The notes: a model not told the origin generated them from the sequence alone. 64,000 nt of DNA from Streptomyces sp. SID8374 (GCF_009865135.1 NZ_WWGH01000001.1:1-64000); one strand, 5' to 3'. Counted from the stretch's first letter, positions 22,974-31,509 are shown. Numbers and translations are program-made.

Positions 22974-23840
22974 ATGCGCTACGGAAGCGCGCTGCGCGAG
23001 CAGATCCACACACCCGGAACCACCCCGCTCGTCGGCATCTATGACATGTACTCGGCATCGGTCGCCGCCCGGCACTACGACGGATTCTTCGTCTCCGGTT
23101 TCGGCTTCGCCGCCTCCCACTACGGGCTGCCGGACATCGGCTTCATCGCGTGGCCGGACATGGTCGCCTTCGCCGAGCGGCTCCGGCTCGCCTTCCCCTC
23201 CCACCATCTGCTGGTCGACATCGACGACGGTTACGTGGACCCGGAGGTGGCGTGCCACGTGGTGCAGCGGCTGGAGCGGGCCGGGGCCTCCGGCGTCATC
23301 CTGGAGGACCAGCAGCGGCCGCGCCGCTGCGGCCACGCGGACGGCAAGAGGGTGCTGCCACTGGCCGAGTACCTGGAGAAGCTGAACCTCGTCCTGGAGA
23401 GCCGGCAGGACCTCGTGGTCGTGGCCCGTACCGACGCCACCGAGGACGAGGACATCCTGCGCCGCGCCCAGGCGCTCGCGGAGACCGATGCGGATGTCGT
23501 GCTGGTCGACGGGGTGCGGGATGTCGAGTGGATCCGCCGGATCCGCAAGGTCATCGACGACAAGCCGCTGCTCTTCAACCAGATCGCGGGCGGCAGGTCG
23601 CCGAGGCTCTCGCTCTCCGAACTCACCGAGCTGGAGTGCCAGGTGGCCATCTACAGCACGCCCTGCCTGTTCGCCGCACACGCCGCCATCGACAGCGCGC
23701 TCAGCGAGCTGAAGCGGGCCGACGGGCGGCTCCCGGAGTTCTCGCCCGGTACGTCGGTCGGGGTGCGGGCCTCGACCGCCCTGCTGGAGAAGAACGTCAG
23801 CCGCCACCACCCGCCCGGCCCCCGGACCGCCACCACCTGA
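22974..23840 (+). CDS. Isocitrate lyase / PEP mutase family protein
   Basis: 288-aa TIM-barrel enzyme that makes or breaks C-C or P-C bonds of 2-carboxy acids. Visible: metal-binding DIDDGY (near 83), the active-site loop EDQQRPRRCGH (near 108-118, equivalent to the KKCGH loop), and ARTDA (near 155). The substrate (phosphonopyruvate, methylisocitrate or dimethylmalate type) cannot be fixed; the loop Cys argues for a lyase over a phosphonomutase. ATG 22974 has AGGAGAGAG 8 bases upstream. The C-terminal ~20 residues are low-complexity. Confidence 0.82.
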   Translation: MRYGSALREQIHTPGTTPLVGIYDMYSASVAARHYDGFFVSGFGFAASHYGLPDIGFIAWPDMVAFAERLRLAFPSHHLLVDIDDGYVDPEVACHVVQRLERAGASGVILEDQQRPRRCGHADGKRVLPLAEYLEKLNLVLESRQDLVVVARTDATEDEDILRRAQALAETDADVVLVDGVRDVEWIRRIRKVIDDKPLLFNQIAGGRSPRLSLSELTELECQVAIYSTPCLFAAHAAIDSALSELKRADGRLPEFSPGTSVGVRASTALLEKNVSRHHPPGPRTATT

Positions 23841-23854
23841 GACGGCGCGCGGCG

Positions 23855-24691
23855 TCAGCGTCTGGGCGACACCGCCAGTTCGAAGAGGTACCGCTTGGTC
23901 ACCCTGCCTCCGTACCGGCCGTCGATCAGGGCGGCGACGCACGCCAGCAGCCCGTCCCTGGCGGCCTCCGGGAGGGCCCGGTGGCCGGAGAAGGTGCGCA
24001 GCAGGTCGAGATAGCCGGTCGTGGCGAAGGTGAGGTCCTGCGTGTGGCGGCGCAGGACCGTGGGGCCGAACCGGCCGCTGCGCGCCACCTCCCTCACGTG
24101 GTCCGAGGCGTCGACGTCGGCCGCCGCGGGAGGCCGCAGCCCGGGTGGGGTCTGCGGGTCGAAGCGCTCGTAGCAGCGCTGGACCTCGGCGAAGAACTCC
24201 TCGGTGCCGCCCATGACATGCTGCCCGCGCACCACGGCGAGCGCTCCGCCCGGGCGGAGCGCGTCGGCGGCCTTGGCCACCCGGATCGCCGGGTCGATCC
24301 AGTGGAAGGCCGTCGCCGAGACCACCATGTCGTACGGTTCCGGGGGCAGCGGCCAGGTCTCGAACCGTGCCGTCACCACCTCGGCCTCCGCTTCACCGGC
24401 CAGGTTGCGGCGGGCGATCGCGGCCATGTGCGGCCCCGCCTCGACCGCCGTGATCCGGCAGCCCCGTCCGGCCAGCGGCACGGTGGCCTGGCCGGTCCCG
24501 CACCCCACCTCCAGTACGCGGCTGCCGGGGCCCGCACCGGTGAGCTCCGCCAGGTCGTCGTACAGCTCCGGCGGATATCCGGGCCTGGCCCGGTCGTAGA
24601 GCTCGGCGTCCTCGTCGAAGATGCCGGCCAGCCGCTCCCGCAGGGACTCCTCGGGGGTGTCGTCGCGTCGGGGCGGCGTTCCCCGGGTCAT
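23855..24691 (-). CDS. Class I SAM-dependent methyltransferase
   Basis: 278 aa. The SAM-binding motif VLEVGCGTGQATVPLA (about 58-73) is followed by acidic motif II and the SATAFHWIDP segment common to small-molecule methyltransferases. The substrate is unknown. The ATG overlaps the stop of the upstream gene (ATGA), so the two are translationally coupled and probably share control through the GCGACA repeats at 25315-25349. Confidence 0.87.
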   Translation of the reverse strand: MTRGTPPRRDDTPEESLRERLAGIFDEDAELYDRARPGYPPELYDDLAELTGAGPGSRVLEVGCGTGQATVPLAGRGCRITAVEAGPHMAAIARRNLAGEAEAEVVTARFETWPLPPEPYDMVVSATAFHWIDPAIRVAKAADALRPGGALAVVRGQHVMGGTEEFFAEVQRCYERFDPQTPPGLRPPAAADVDASDHVREVARSGRFGPTVLRRHTQDLTFATTGYLDLLRTFSGHRALPEAARDGLLACVAALIDGRYGGRVTKRYLFELAVSPRR

Positions 24692-25314
24692 GCGGACTCC
24701 GCACTCGCGGGCCGCGCGTGCGCCAGCAGGAACTCGGTCGCCCGTGCGATGGCCTCGGCCGATGTGCCGTGGACGGCCTCGGACTCCTCCTCCTGCCGGT
24801 CCGCCGCCGTGGCGGTGTACCACCAGGCGTCCGCGTCCGGGTCGTGGTGGATGACGGCGGAGCCCCCTGCGTAGCGGAGCGGGACGGATTCGCCCGCCGA
24901 CCTCTTGACCACGGCGTGGGGCCACTTGAGGCGGGCGGACTGGCGCTTGATGCCGCCCCAGGCCGCGCCCAGCTGGGTGTAGGTGGCTCCGCTGCGGCCG
25001 GCGGCGGTGGCCGCGCTCTCGGCCAGGCGGTCGACGGACCGCTTGGCCTCGTACAGGGCCCGCAGCGTGGCGAGTTGCACGTCGGGGGCGGCCGTCAGCG
25101 CGGCGTCGAAGGGCTGGTTCGCGGCGCGGTAGGCGAGCGCTCGCGTCGAGATCCGCTCGGCCAGCGCGCGGACCGCGTCCAGCACCTTCTCGTCCATGGT
25201 GAACGCGTCGTCATCGCCGGGCTCGTTCCAGGCGGGCTCGACCGGCGTCATGACCACGTTCCAGAAGTTCTCGTCGTCGCGGGACGGGGTGGGGATGGCT
25301 CTCGTTTCCTCCAT
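24688..25314 (-). CDS. Putative DNA-binding protein, family not recognised
   Basis: 208 aa, no signal or membrane segment. The centre (about residues 105-130, YTQLGAAWGGIKRQSARLKW) resembles a helix-turn-helix of small Streptomyces DNA-binding proteins; the end (VIHHDPDADAWWYTATAAD) is unassigned. It starts directly at the edge of a GCGACA repeat cluster with no ribosome site, which suggests a near-leaderless, self-regulated message. It is coupled by a 4-bp overlap to the methyltransferase gene. Regulatory function is inference. Confidence 0.55.
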   Translation of the reverse strand: MEETRAIPTPSRDDENFWNVVMTPVEPAWNEPGDDDAFTMDEKVLDAVRALAERISTRALAYRAANQPFDAALTAAPDVQLATLRALYEAKRSVDRLAESAATAAGRSGATYTQLGAAWGGIKRQSARLKWPHAVVKRSAGESVPLRYAGGSAVIHHDPDADAWWYTATAADRQEEESEAVHGTSAEAIARATEFLLAHARPASAESA

Positions 25315-25349
25315 GCGACAACTTTAGCTGTCGCGAGCAGCATGCGACA
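25315..25349. promoter_or_regulatory. GCGACA repeat cluster
   Basis: GCGACA (25315-25320) pairs with TGTCGC (25329-25334) across 8 bases, and a further GCGACA lies at 25344-25349, itself followed by a GACAG/CTGTC repeat at 25346-25361. It sits immediately upstream of the 25314 start, as expected for an autoregulatory operator. Confidence 0.55.
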
Positions 25350-25377
25350 GGGAAAACTGTCAGTCAGGCCCGCGCCG

Positions 25378-25866
25378 TCACCGGGTGTCAGCAGCCTCCG
25401 TCAAGGCTGCGGTGAGGCGGCCGAGGACCTCCTGCAATCCGAGAACCTCCTCCACCGACAGGCCCGTCGCGGCGAGGACTCCCCGGGGGACGGACAGCGC
25501 GCGTTCACGCAGCCTTGCCCCGTCGTCGGTGAGTTCGATGACGACGGACCGCTCGTCCTCGCGGCTGCGTTCACGCCGGACCAGCCCCGCCGCCTCCAGC
25601 CGCTTCAGCAGCGGCGAGAGGGTTCCGGAATCCAGACGGAGGCGCTCCCCGATGGCCTTGACCGGCCGGGGACCCTCCTCCCAGAGCACCAGCAAGACCA
25701 GGTACTGGGGGTAGGTGAGACCGAGATCCTTGAGCGCCTGCCGGTAGAAGCCGCCGAACGCCCGCGACGCCGCGTGCAGCGAGAAGCAGACCTGGTGGTC
25801 CAGTCGCAGCAGCTCCTCGTCGGGGACGGCCGGGAGGTCGGGCGAGGCGTTCGGGGAAGACGTCAT
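25378..25866 (-). CDS. ohrR: MarR-family organic hydroperoxide regulator OhrR
   Basis: 162-aa winged-helix repressor of the 1-Cys/2-Cys OhrR type: the sensing residue is Cys27 in DHQVCFSLHAASRA, followed by the conserved GLTYPQYLVLLVLWE helix and wing (RRERSREDERSV). Oxidation by organic peroxides would release DNA. It is divergent from ohr, and the gap contains a perfect 14-bp palindrome that is the obvious target. ATG 25866 was chosen because it begins just before the conserved segment. Confidence 0.92.
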   Translation of the reverse strand: MTSSPNASPDLPAVPDEELLRLDHQVCFSLHAASRAFGGFYRQALKDLGLTYPQYLVLLVLWEEGPRPVKAIGERLRLDSGTLSPLLKRLEAAGLVRRERSREDERSVVIELTDDGARLRERALSVPRGVLAATGLSVEEVLGLQEVLGRLTAALTEAADTR

Positions 25867-25896
25867 GGAACCAGCGTACCGCCGACCGCGCCATTG

Positions 25897-25910
25897 AGTT
25901 GTGCACAACT
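25897..25910. promoter_or_regulatory. OhrR operator, 14-bp palindrome
   Basis: AGTTGTGCACAACT is perfectly symmetrical, lies midway between ohrR and ohr, and is in an AT-rich island. Its position lets one dimer control both promoters. Confidence 0.75.
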
Positions 25911-25982
25911 TAATGATGTGCAATCTTTGTATCCGTGACCGCGACCGATCCGTTCGCGGCACCGACAAGGAAGGGCCACCCC

Positions 25983-26393
25983 ATGGACGCGCTGTACACC
26001 GCCGCCGCAACCGCCAACGGCCGCGAGGGCCGTGCCGTGAGCTCGGACGGTCAGATCGACCTGCCGCTCGCCCTGCCCCCGGCCCTCGGCGGGAACGGCA
26101 AGGGCACCAACCCCGAGCAGCTCTTCGCAGCCGGGTACGCGGCCTGCTTCGCCAGTGCGATGGCGGCGGTCGCCCGCGAGATGAAGGTCGACACCAAGGA
26201 CGTCTCCGTGACCGCCGAGGTCTCCATCGGCAAGGACGGCGGGGGCTTCGGTCTCGCGGTCGTCATGCGCGTGGAGCTGCCGGACTCCCTCACCGGCGAG
26301 GTCGGCCGGCAGCTGGTCGAGGCCACCCACGCCTACTGCCCCTACTCCAAGGCGACCCGGGGGAACATCGACGTGGAGCTGGTCATCGAGTAG
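25983..26393 (+). CDS. ohr: Organic hydroperoxide resistance protein Ohr
   Basis: Thiol peroxidase that reduces organic hydroperoxides in the cytoplasm. 136 aa, the usual length; the two active-site cysteines are Cys55 (GYAACF) and Cys119 (HAYCPYSKATRGN). ATG 25983 follows GGAAGGGCC; a GTG 16 codons upstream also opens the frame but has no ribosome site. It is paired with divergent ohrR and probably induced by organic peroxides. Confidence 0.94.
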   Translation: MDALYTAAATANGREGRAVSSDGQIDLPLALPPALGGNGKGTNPEQLFAAGYAACFASAMAAVAREMKVDTKDVSVTAEVSIGKDGGGFGLAVVMRVELPDSLTGEVGRQLVEATHAYCPYSKATRGNIDVELVIE

Positions 26394-26419
26394 TCCCCCT
26401 CATTCGGGCGAACCGGAGG

Positions 26420-27937
26420 TCAGGCGGTCAGGCGGGCCAGTACCGCCTCGACCGCCCGGCGTACGGCGTCGCGTGCGCTGTCCGTCCGGTCGAGGGTCTC
26501 GAAGCCGTGGCGCCCTTCCGGTACGTCGACCACCTCGACATCGGCCCCGCGGCGCTCGGCCTCGGTCAGGAACTCCTCGACGGTGACGGCGATCTCGGCC
26601 ATCTCGCGCCCCGCCCGGACCAGCACGACCGGGAGTCTCCCCGCATGGGCGATCGCCCGCACCGGGTGGAACCGGGTGTCGGCCACGCCCCAGCTCGGCA
26701 GCGGGGCCAGGATCGGGTAGTTGGCGGCCAGGCAGCGCAGCCAGGGCGGGGGCGCGGCCAGCCAGTCCGCGGCGAGGGGGCCGCCGCCCGAGAAGAACCA
26801 CAGGGCGACCCGGTCCGCGTCCACCCTCGGGTCGGCGCGGACCCGTTCCACTGCGGCCGCGATGTCCTCGGCGGCCCGCTCGTAGTCGGTGAGGGCGTGC
26901 AGCCGGTGGTCGAGGGTCACGGCCGCGGCTCCGTGCCCGGCGACGTACCGGGCGTACCCCGTCAGGGTCGGCCAGTCCCGGGGCGTCGGCCGTACCCCGG
27001 CGGGTACGGGGCCGCCGTGGACGAACACCACGGCCGGATGCGGCCCGGGTCCGTCGGGCAGGTACAGGTCGGTGTTGCCGGCGCGTTCGCGGGGCCGTTC
27101 GGGTACGTCGAGGAGGAACGGCCGCAGATGCGGGGGCGGTTCGGTGGCGTCGGCGGGCTTCAGCCGGTGGCCGCCGCCGGCCGCCGCCTCGGTCAGGATC
27201 TCGGCCAGCCCGGTGGGACAGGAGAGCATCGGCCAGTGGCCGGTGGGCAGTTCGAAGAAGGTCACCCGGGGGTCGGCGAGGGCCTGGATCGCGGGCTCGC
27301 CGAGGTCCACCATCAGCTGGACCAACTCGATGCCCGGCCCGTTGCCCGTGCACAGCACCCCGGTCACGGGGACCGCCGTCACGGCGCCGGTGAGCCGCAG
27401 CGGTTGGAGGAGTGTGGCCAGGGGCTGCGGTGCCGCGAGGGCGGTGAGCCCGTCCAGCGCCGCCTCGGAGAGCCCGGCGGTGCTTCCCCAGCGGGGCCAT
27501 GCGTCCCGGGCCGGGGGCAGCAGCTCACCGGTCGGCTCTCCCCCGCCTCGGGCGAGCTCCTCGCGCAGGCGCTGGTCGGGTACGGCGGCCAGGGCCGGGA
27601 CGCCGTCCTGCGGCATCCCGGAGTCCAGGTGGACGATCCGGGCGACGGACCGCGCCCGCCGGTCGGCCGCGCCCAGGGCCGGGTGGATGCCGTAGTCGTG
27701 GCCGACGAGCACGATGTCGCCGCCGTCCCCCTTCTCGACCACCGAGTCGATCACCGTAAGGACATCCCCGATGTGCGTCTCCAGGTCGACGGCCACGCCG
27801 GGACCGGCAGATCCCTTGCCGAGTCCGGTGAGCGCCACCGTATGCACCTCGGCGCCTTCAGCGGTCAGTCGCGCGGCCGTGTCCCGCCACACGTACGGAC
27901 CGGTGAACGCCCCCGCCACCAGGACGAATGCGGTCAT
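26420..27937 (-). CDS. Tandem double alpha/beta-hydrolase
   Basis: 505 aa made of two hydrolase domains. The N-terminal one (about 1-235) begins MTAFVLVAGAFTG and has GHDYG at the nucleophile elbow, an Asp where its relative at 60128-60847 has Ser (GHSYAG); Asp is the nucleophile in epoxide hydrolases and dehalogenases. The C-terminal one (about 255-505) is dienelactone-hydrolase-like, with FFSGGG as elbow and a late His (GRHGFE). ATG 27937 has GAGGAGG 4-5 bases upstream. It is divergent from the MerR gene, which may regulate it. Substrates are unknown. Confidence 0.8.
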   Translation of the reverse strand: MTAFVLVAGAFTGPYVWRDTAARLTAEGAEVHTVALTGLGKGSAGPGVAVDLETHIGDVLTVIDSVVEKGDGGDIVLVGHDYGIHPALGAADRRARSVARIVHLDSGMPQDGVPALAAVPDQRLREELARGGGEPTGELLPPARDAWPRWGSTAGLSEAALDGLTALAAPQPLATLLQPLRLTGAVTAVPVTGVLCTGNGPGIELVQLMVDLGEPAIQALADPRVTFFELPTGHWPMLSCPTGLAEILTEAAAGGGHRLKPADATEPPPHLRPFLLDVPERPRERAGNTDLYLPDGPGPHPAVVFVHGGPVPAGVRPTPRDWPTLTGYARYVAGHGAAAVTLDHRLHALTDYERAAEDIAAAVERVRADPRVDADRVALWFFSGGGPLAADWLAAPPPWLRCLAANYPILAPLPSWGVADTRFHPVRAIAHAGRLPVVLVRAGREMAEIAVTVEEFLTEAERRGADVEVVDVPEGRHGFETLDRTDSARDAVRRAVEAVLARLTA

Positions 27938-28030
27938 GGTTCCTCCTCGTCACACGCTCTTGCGCGCACCGGCCCGGTTCTCCGGCAGCGCTCGCCGGTA
28001 CCGTAGGAACTCCTCTTGGGGGAGGTTCAA

Positions 28031-29062
28031 GTGTTCTCGTCGCACGACGGTCTCTGCACGATCGGTGAGCTGGCCGGGCACGCGGGCGTCAGCGTCAAGA
28101 CCGTCCGCTTCTACTCGGACGGCGGCCTGCTGCCGGAGGCGTCCCGCAGTGCGGGCGGGCATCGCAGGTACGCCCCGGAGGCCGTGGAGCGGCTGGGCCT
28201 GATCCGTTCGCTGCGCGGTCTCGGCCTGCCGGTCGCCGATGTACGCCGCGTCCTCGACGAGCAGGACGCCGGGGACGCGGCCGATGCGCTGGAGGCGGCG
28301 GTCGACGGCAGGTTGCGCATGCTCGGCTCCGAACTCAGGGCCCTGCGCTGGCGGGAGGCCGCGCTCCAGTTGGTGCGGGACTGCCCGCAGGAGGAACGGC
28401 CCGCCCGGCTGCGTCTGGTCGGCGCGGTGGGCGCTCCGCCGAGCACCTCGGCGCTGGTCCGGTTCTGGCGCGCCTGGCTGCCGGCCCGGATGCCCGCGCG
28501 GGCCGTCGGCGCGTTCCTGGAGGTGGCCGTACCGCAGCCGCCGGACGACCCCCGGCCCGCGCAGGTGCTCGCCTTCGCCCGGCTGTACGCCTTCGTGACC
28601 CGGCCGTGCGGAGGGAGCGGCGGCCGCCCCTGCCAGCCCAGTGCCCACGCCGCTGCGGGGGCCCGTGAGTCGGCCGTGCTGTACGCGGGGCTCGCGACGG
28701 CGTACGACCTGGCGGGCGGCGAGCTGCGCCGGGGCGGGGCACCCGGCCCCGGCGAGGCGCTGGACGGGTTCGTGGACGCGTACGCGAGCACGTACGGTAC
28801 CCGCGACACGCCCGGGTTCCGCCATCGGCTCGCCGGTCAGCTCGCGGCCGATCCGCGCATCGACCGGTACTGGGAGCTGACGGCCGAGGTGCTCGGCGCT
28901 CCGGACGGCCGCCCGGAGCCGACGCCCGGGACGGCCCACGACTGGCTCCTTGCGGCGCTGGACGCCCATCTGTCGATGACGCTCGGGGAGCAGCCGCTGG
29001 AGGAGAGGCGCGCACGGGGCGCACGGTCCACGACGACGGGTACGGGTGGGCGCGCCGGGTGA
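28031..29062 (+). CDS. MerR-family transcriptional regulator
   Basis: 343 aa. The N-terminal winged helix (about 8-75: CTIGELAGHAGVSVKTVRFY, GHRRYAPEAVERLGLI) is classic MerR; the long C-terminal region (about 110-330) is a helical effector domain without the Cys pairs of metal sensors. I chose GTG 28031 because GGAGG lies 5 bases before it; an earlier TTG would place the ribosome site inside the gene. It is divergent, 93 bp away, from the double hydrolase. Confidence 0.85.
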   Translation: MFSSHDGLCTIGELAGHAGVSVKTVRFYSDGGLLPEASRSAGGHRRYAPEAVERLGLIRSLRGLGLPVADVRRVLDEQDAGDAADALEAAVDGRLRMLGSELRALRWREAALQLVRDCPQEERPARLRLVGAVGAPPSTSALVRFWRAWLPARMPARAVGAFLEVAVPQPPDDPRPAQVLAFARLYAFVTRPCGGSGGRPCQPSAHAAAGARESAVLYAGLATAYDLAGGELRRGGAPGPGEALDGFVDAYASTYGTRDTPGFRHRLAGQLAADPRIDRYWELTAEVLGAPDGRPEPTPGTAHDWLLAALDAHLSMTLGEQPLEERRARGARSTTTGTGGRAG

Positions 29063-29080
29063 CGGTGCCCGGTGGAACGC

Positions 29081-29851
29081 TCAGGCGGCGATGACCGCCG
29101 CCCCCACGCGCCCTCCGTCGACGTCCACCACCGTCCCGTGCACGAAGGCGGCCTCCTCGCTCGCCAGCCAGACGGCGGCGTGGGCGATGGCGTCCGGGGT
29201 GCCGATGCCACCGGCGGGGGTGCCCTTCATCATGATCTCGCCGGGGTGGGCCTCGCCCCCGTCGGCGGCGGGCGGGACGATCACACCGGGCGAGATGGCG
29301 TTCACCCTGACCCCCTGCGGGCCGAACTCCGAGGCCCAGGCCCGCGTCAGGGTCTCCACCGCTCCCTTGGACGAGCTGTAGAGGGTGCCGACCGGGATGC
29401 CGAGGCGGGCCACCCAGGACCCGAGGTTGATGACCGCCCCGCCGCCCGCCCGCACCATGGCCGGGGCGATGGCGGCGGTCAGGAAGTAGGGGGCCTTGAC
29501 GTTCACGGCGTAGACGCGGTCGAACGTCTCCTCGTCGGTGTCCGTGGTGGTGGAGCCCGGGAAGATGCCCGCGTTGTTGACCAGGATGTCGATGCGGCCG
29601 CCCAGCACCTGGGACGCCTCCCCGGCGAGCCGGTCGGACACGGCGGCGGTGCCGTCCAGGTCGGCCGCCACGAAGTCGGCGGACCCGCCTGCCGCACGGA
29701 TCTCCCCGACGACCGCCAGGCCGCGTTCGCCGTTGCGTCCCGACACGACCACGTGGGCCCCCTCGGCGGCGAACGCCATGGCGATGGCCCGCCCGATGTT
29801 GCTCGTGGAACCCGTGACGAGTGCGGTCTTTCCTTCAAGTCGTCGGCCCAT
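29081..29851 (-). CDS. Short-chain dehydrogenase/reductase
   Basis: 256-aa classical SDR. The cofactor motif is TGSTSNIGRA (about 13-22), with NNAG near 89, catalytic Ser in NLGSWVAR and Tyr/Lys in YSSSKG (the YxxxK motif). It is probably NAD(P)H-dependent; the substrate is unknown. ATG 29851 follows GAGGAGA. The TetR gene at 30054 is divergent, and two similar inverted repeats separate them. Confidence 0.9.
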   Translation of the reverse strand: MGRRLEGKTALVTGSTSNIGRAIAMAFAAEGAHVVVSGRNGERGLAVVGEIRAAGGSADFVAADLDGTAAVSDRLAGEASQVLGGRIDILVNNAGIFPGSTTTDTDEETFDRVYAVNVKAPYFLTAAIAPAMVRAGGGAVINLGSWVARLGIPVGTLYSSSKGAVETLTRAWASEFGPQGVRVNAISPGVIVPPAADGGEAHPGEIMMKGTPAGGIGTPDAIAHAAVWLASEEAAFVHGTVVDVDGGRVGAAVIAA

Positions 29852-29968
29852 GACGTCTCTCCTCTTCGATCTCGTACGCATCCCCCGCGGTGGCCGGGGA
29901 AGTCGCCTTCCGGCTCCGCGGGCGGCCCGGCTGTCCGGGTCACGCGGTCGACTGTGCTCCGATGAAAA

Positions 29969-30035
29969 TGGACCGGCAAGTCCACTCCTGGGGGGGGGCG
30001 GCCGCGTGCGTTTACACTGGACTCACCGGTCCAGT
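29969..30035. promoter_or_regulatory. Two TetR operators between SDR and TetR genes
   Basis: Site 1, 29969-29984: TGGAC-N6-GTCCA. Site 2, 30016-30035: ACTGGAC-N6-GTCCAGT, sharing the same core and spacing. Their centres are 49 bp apart. A run of nine G (29990-29998) lies between them. Each probably covers one of the two divergent promoters. Confidence 0.7.
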
Positions 30036-30053
30036 TCTGGAGGAGAGTGCCCG

Positions 30054-30677
30054 ATGGCCGAGGCGTCGACAGCGAAGGGGCGCGCCACGCGGGCGCGGAT
30101 CGTCGAGGGGGCGGCCGAGGTGCTCCGCGAGCAGGGGGTCGCCTTCACCACCCTGGACGACATCCGCGACCGTACGCGTACGAGCAAGAGCCAGCTCTTC
30201 CACTACTTCCCGCGCGGCAAGGACGAACTGCTGCTGGCGGTGGCCGAGTTCGAGGCGGGGCGCGTACTGGAGGACCAGCAGCCGCATCTGGACTGCCTGG
30301 ACTCCTGGGAGTCCTGGTACCGGTGGCGGGACGCGGTGGTGGAGCGGTACGAGCTCCAGCAGGACCAGTGCCCGCTGGGGTCGCTGTTCCTCCAGGTCGG
30401 CCGTTCGGAGCCGGGGGCGCGGGCGATCGTGGCCGAGCTGATGCGCCAGTGGCAGGAGCGCATCGCCGAGGGCATCCGTACGCTCCGCTCCCGCGAGCTG
30501 ATCCCGGCCTCCGTGGACGTCGACCGGAACGCCGCCGCCCTGCTGGCCGGGATCCAGGGCGGAGTGTCGATCATGATGTCCACCGGCAGCTCGGACCATC
30601 TCAAGGCCGCACTCGACAGCGGGATCGACCAGCTCCGCCACGCGGCGGCCGGCGCGGAACGGGCCGAGGTCCGCTGA
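30054..30677 (+). CDS. TetR-family regulator
   Basis: 207-aa repressor: helix-turn-helix about 30-52 (FTTLDDIRDRTRTSKSQLFHYF) and a C-terminal ligand domain with CPLGSLFLQVG, the pattern of TetR proteins that control short-chain or quinone-type reductases. ATG 30054 is preceded by GGAGGAG. It is divergent from the SDR gene, with two shared operators, and probably represses both genes. Confidence 0.88.
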   Translation: MAEASTAKGRATRARIVEGAAEVLREQGVAFTTLDDIRDRTRTSKSQLFHYFPRGKDELLLAVAEFEAGRVLEDQQPHLDCLDSWESWYRWRDAVVERYELQQDQCPLGSLFLQVGRSEPGARAIVAELMRQWQERIAEGIRTLRSRELIPASVDVDRNAAALLAGIQGGVSIMMSTGSSDHLKAALDSGIDQLRHAAAGAERAEVR

Positions 30678-30734
30678 ACACCGGGCCCGGGCCTGTACGC
30701 CCCGGGTCCCGGGTCCTTCCCGGGCTTCGCCGGC

Positions 30735-31223
30735 CTAGAAGGCGGTCCAGGTGAAGGCGACCTTGTCCCCGGCGCGCAGCTTGAACTGGCAGCCGCCGAC
30801 GGGGATCGAGGTGCCGTTGACGGCGATGTTCCAGTAGGCGACGCCCCCGCCGCTGACGTTCTTTATCGTGTCGACGGAGAAGTCGTCGAACGACGCGTAC
30901 CAGGTGCCGTCCCAGGTGAAGTGTCTCTTCCGGGCGGCGTCGTCGAGGGCGGCGGTCGGCGTGGGTACGGCGCTCGGGTTGGCTCCGCCGTTGGTGCCGT
31001 CGCAGCGGTGCGTGCCACCGGTGGCGGTGGTCACGTCATGGCCCTTGGTCGTGATCTTTCCCTTGAAGAGGCGGCCGTCCGGCCCCTTCACCGTGAGGGA
31101 GACCTTCACGGGGGCGTTGGTGGAGGCCTTGGGCTGCTGCTGGGCGACGGCGGGGGCGGAGGCGAGAGCGAGGCCGAGGGCGGCCGTGACGACGAGGGTG
31201 CGGCGGGCCGATGTGAGGTGCAC
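30735..31223 (-). CDS. Secreted DUF4430 (transcobalamin-like) protein
   Basis: 162 aa with a signal peptide (about 1-32, ending APAVAQQ) and a DUF4430 domain, which matches the beta-domain of transcobalamin and intrinsic factor (SVDTIKNVSGGGVAYWNIAVNG, then KLRAGDKVAFTW). GTG 31223 follows GGAAAGG; longer in-frame starts fall inside the riboswitch and are rejected. The cobalamin riboswitch upstream supports a role in capturing or handling B12 or another corrinoid at the cell surface. I see no transporter genes alongside. Confidence 0.82.
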   Translation of the reverse strand: MHLTSARRTLVVTAALGLALASAPAVAQQQPKASTNAPVKVSLTVKGPDGRLFKGKITTKGHDVTTATGGTHRCDGTNGGANPSAVPTPTAALDDAARKRHFTWDGTWYASFDDFSVDTIKNVSGGGVAYWNIAVNGTSIPVGGCQFKLRAGDKVAFTWTAF

Positions 31224-31354
31224 GAGGGTGCCTTTCCGGTGCGGGGCGGCCTGCCGTGCCGCACCGGAGCCCGACCGTCCGCGCCGCGTGCGTCCGCGCG
31301 TCTCGCGGCGTACGCGCGGCGGACCGGGGCCGCGGGGCTTCGCACTGCAGACCA

Positions 31355-31505
31355 TGACAGGGGAAGCGGTACACGTCACGCGCCGGGCTGTCCGACTCGC
31401 GGCCCGGCGGGCCGCACACGGTTGCAGGTCAGCGCCGGATTCCCACCGGCTTCCCCCAGTCGCGCACGCATTCAGTTGTCGCTCCGGATCACCGAAGCCC
31501 TCGCA
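31355..31505 (-). promoter_or_regulatory. Cobalamin riboswitch
   Basis: Read on the minus strand, the leader contains the conserved core in order: GGGGGAAGCCGGTG, GAATCCGGCGCTGACC, CTGCAACCGTG, then a GC hairpin and GAGTCGGACAGCCCGGC. This is the B12-element layout. Boundaries are approximate. It lies 130-280 bases upstream of the DUF4430 start, so corrinoid binding should switch that gene off. Confidence 0.85.
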
Positions 31506-31509
31506 TGCT

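Noticed and set aside
30680..30733. GC-rich inverted sequences between convergent TetR and DUF4430 genes
   Set aside because: Several overlapping CCCGGG/GGGCCC pairings exist but none makes one clear stem; not called as a terminator.
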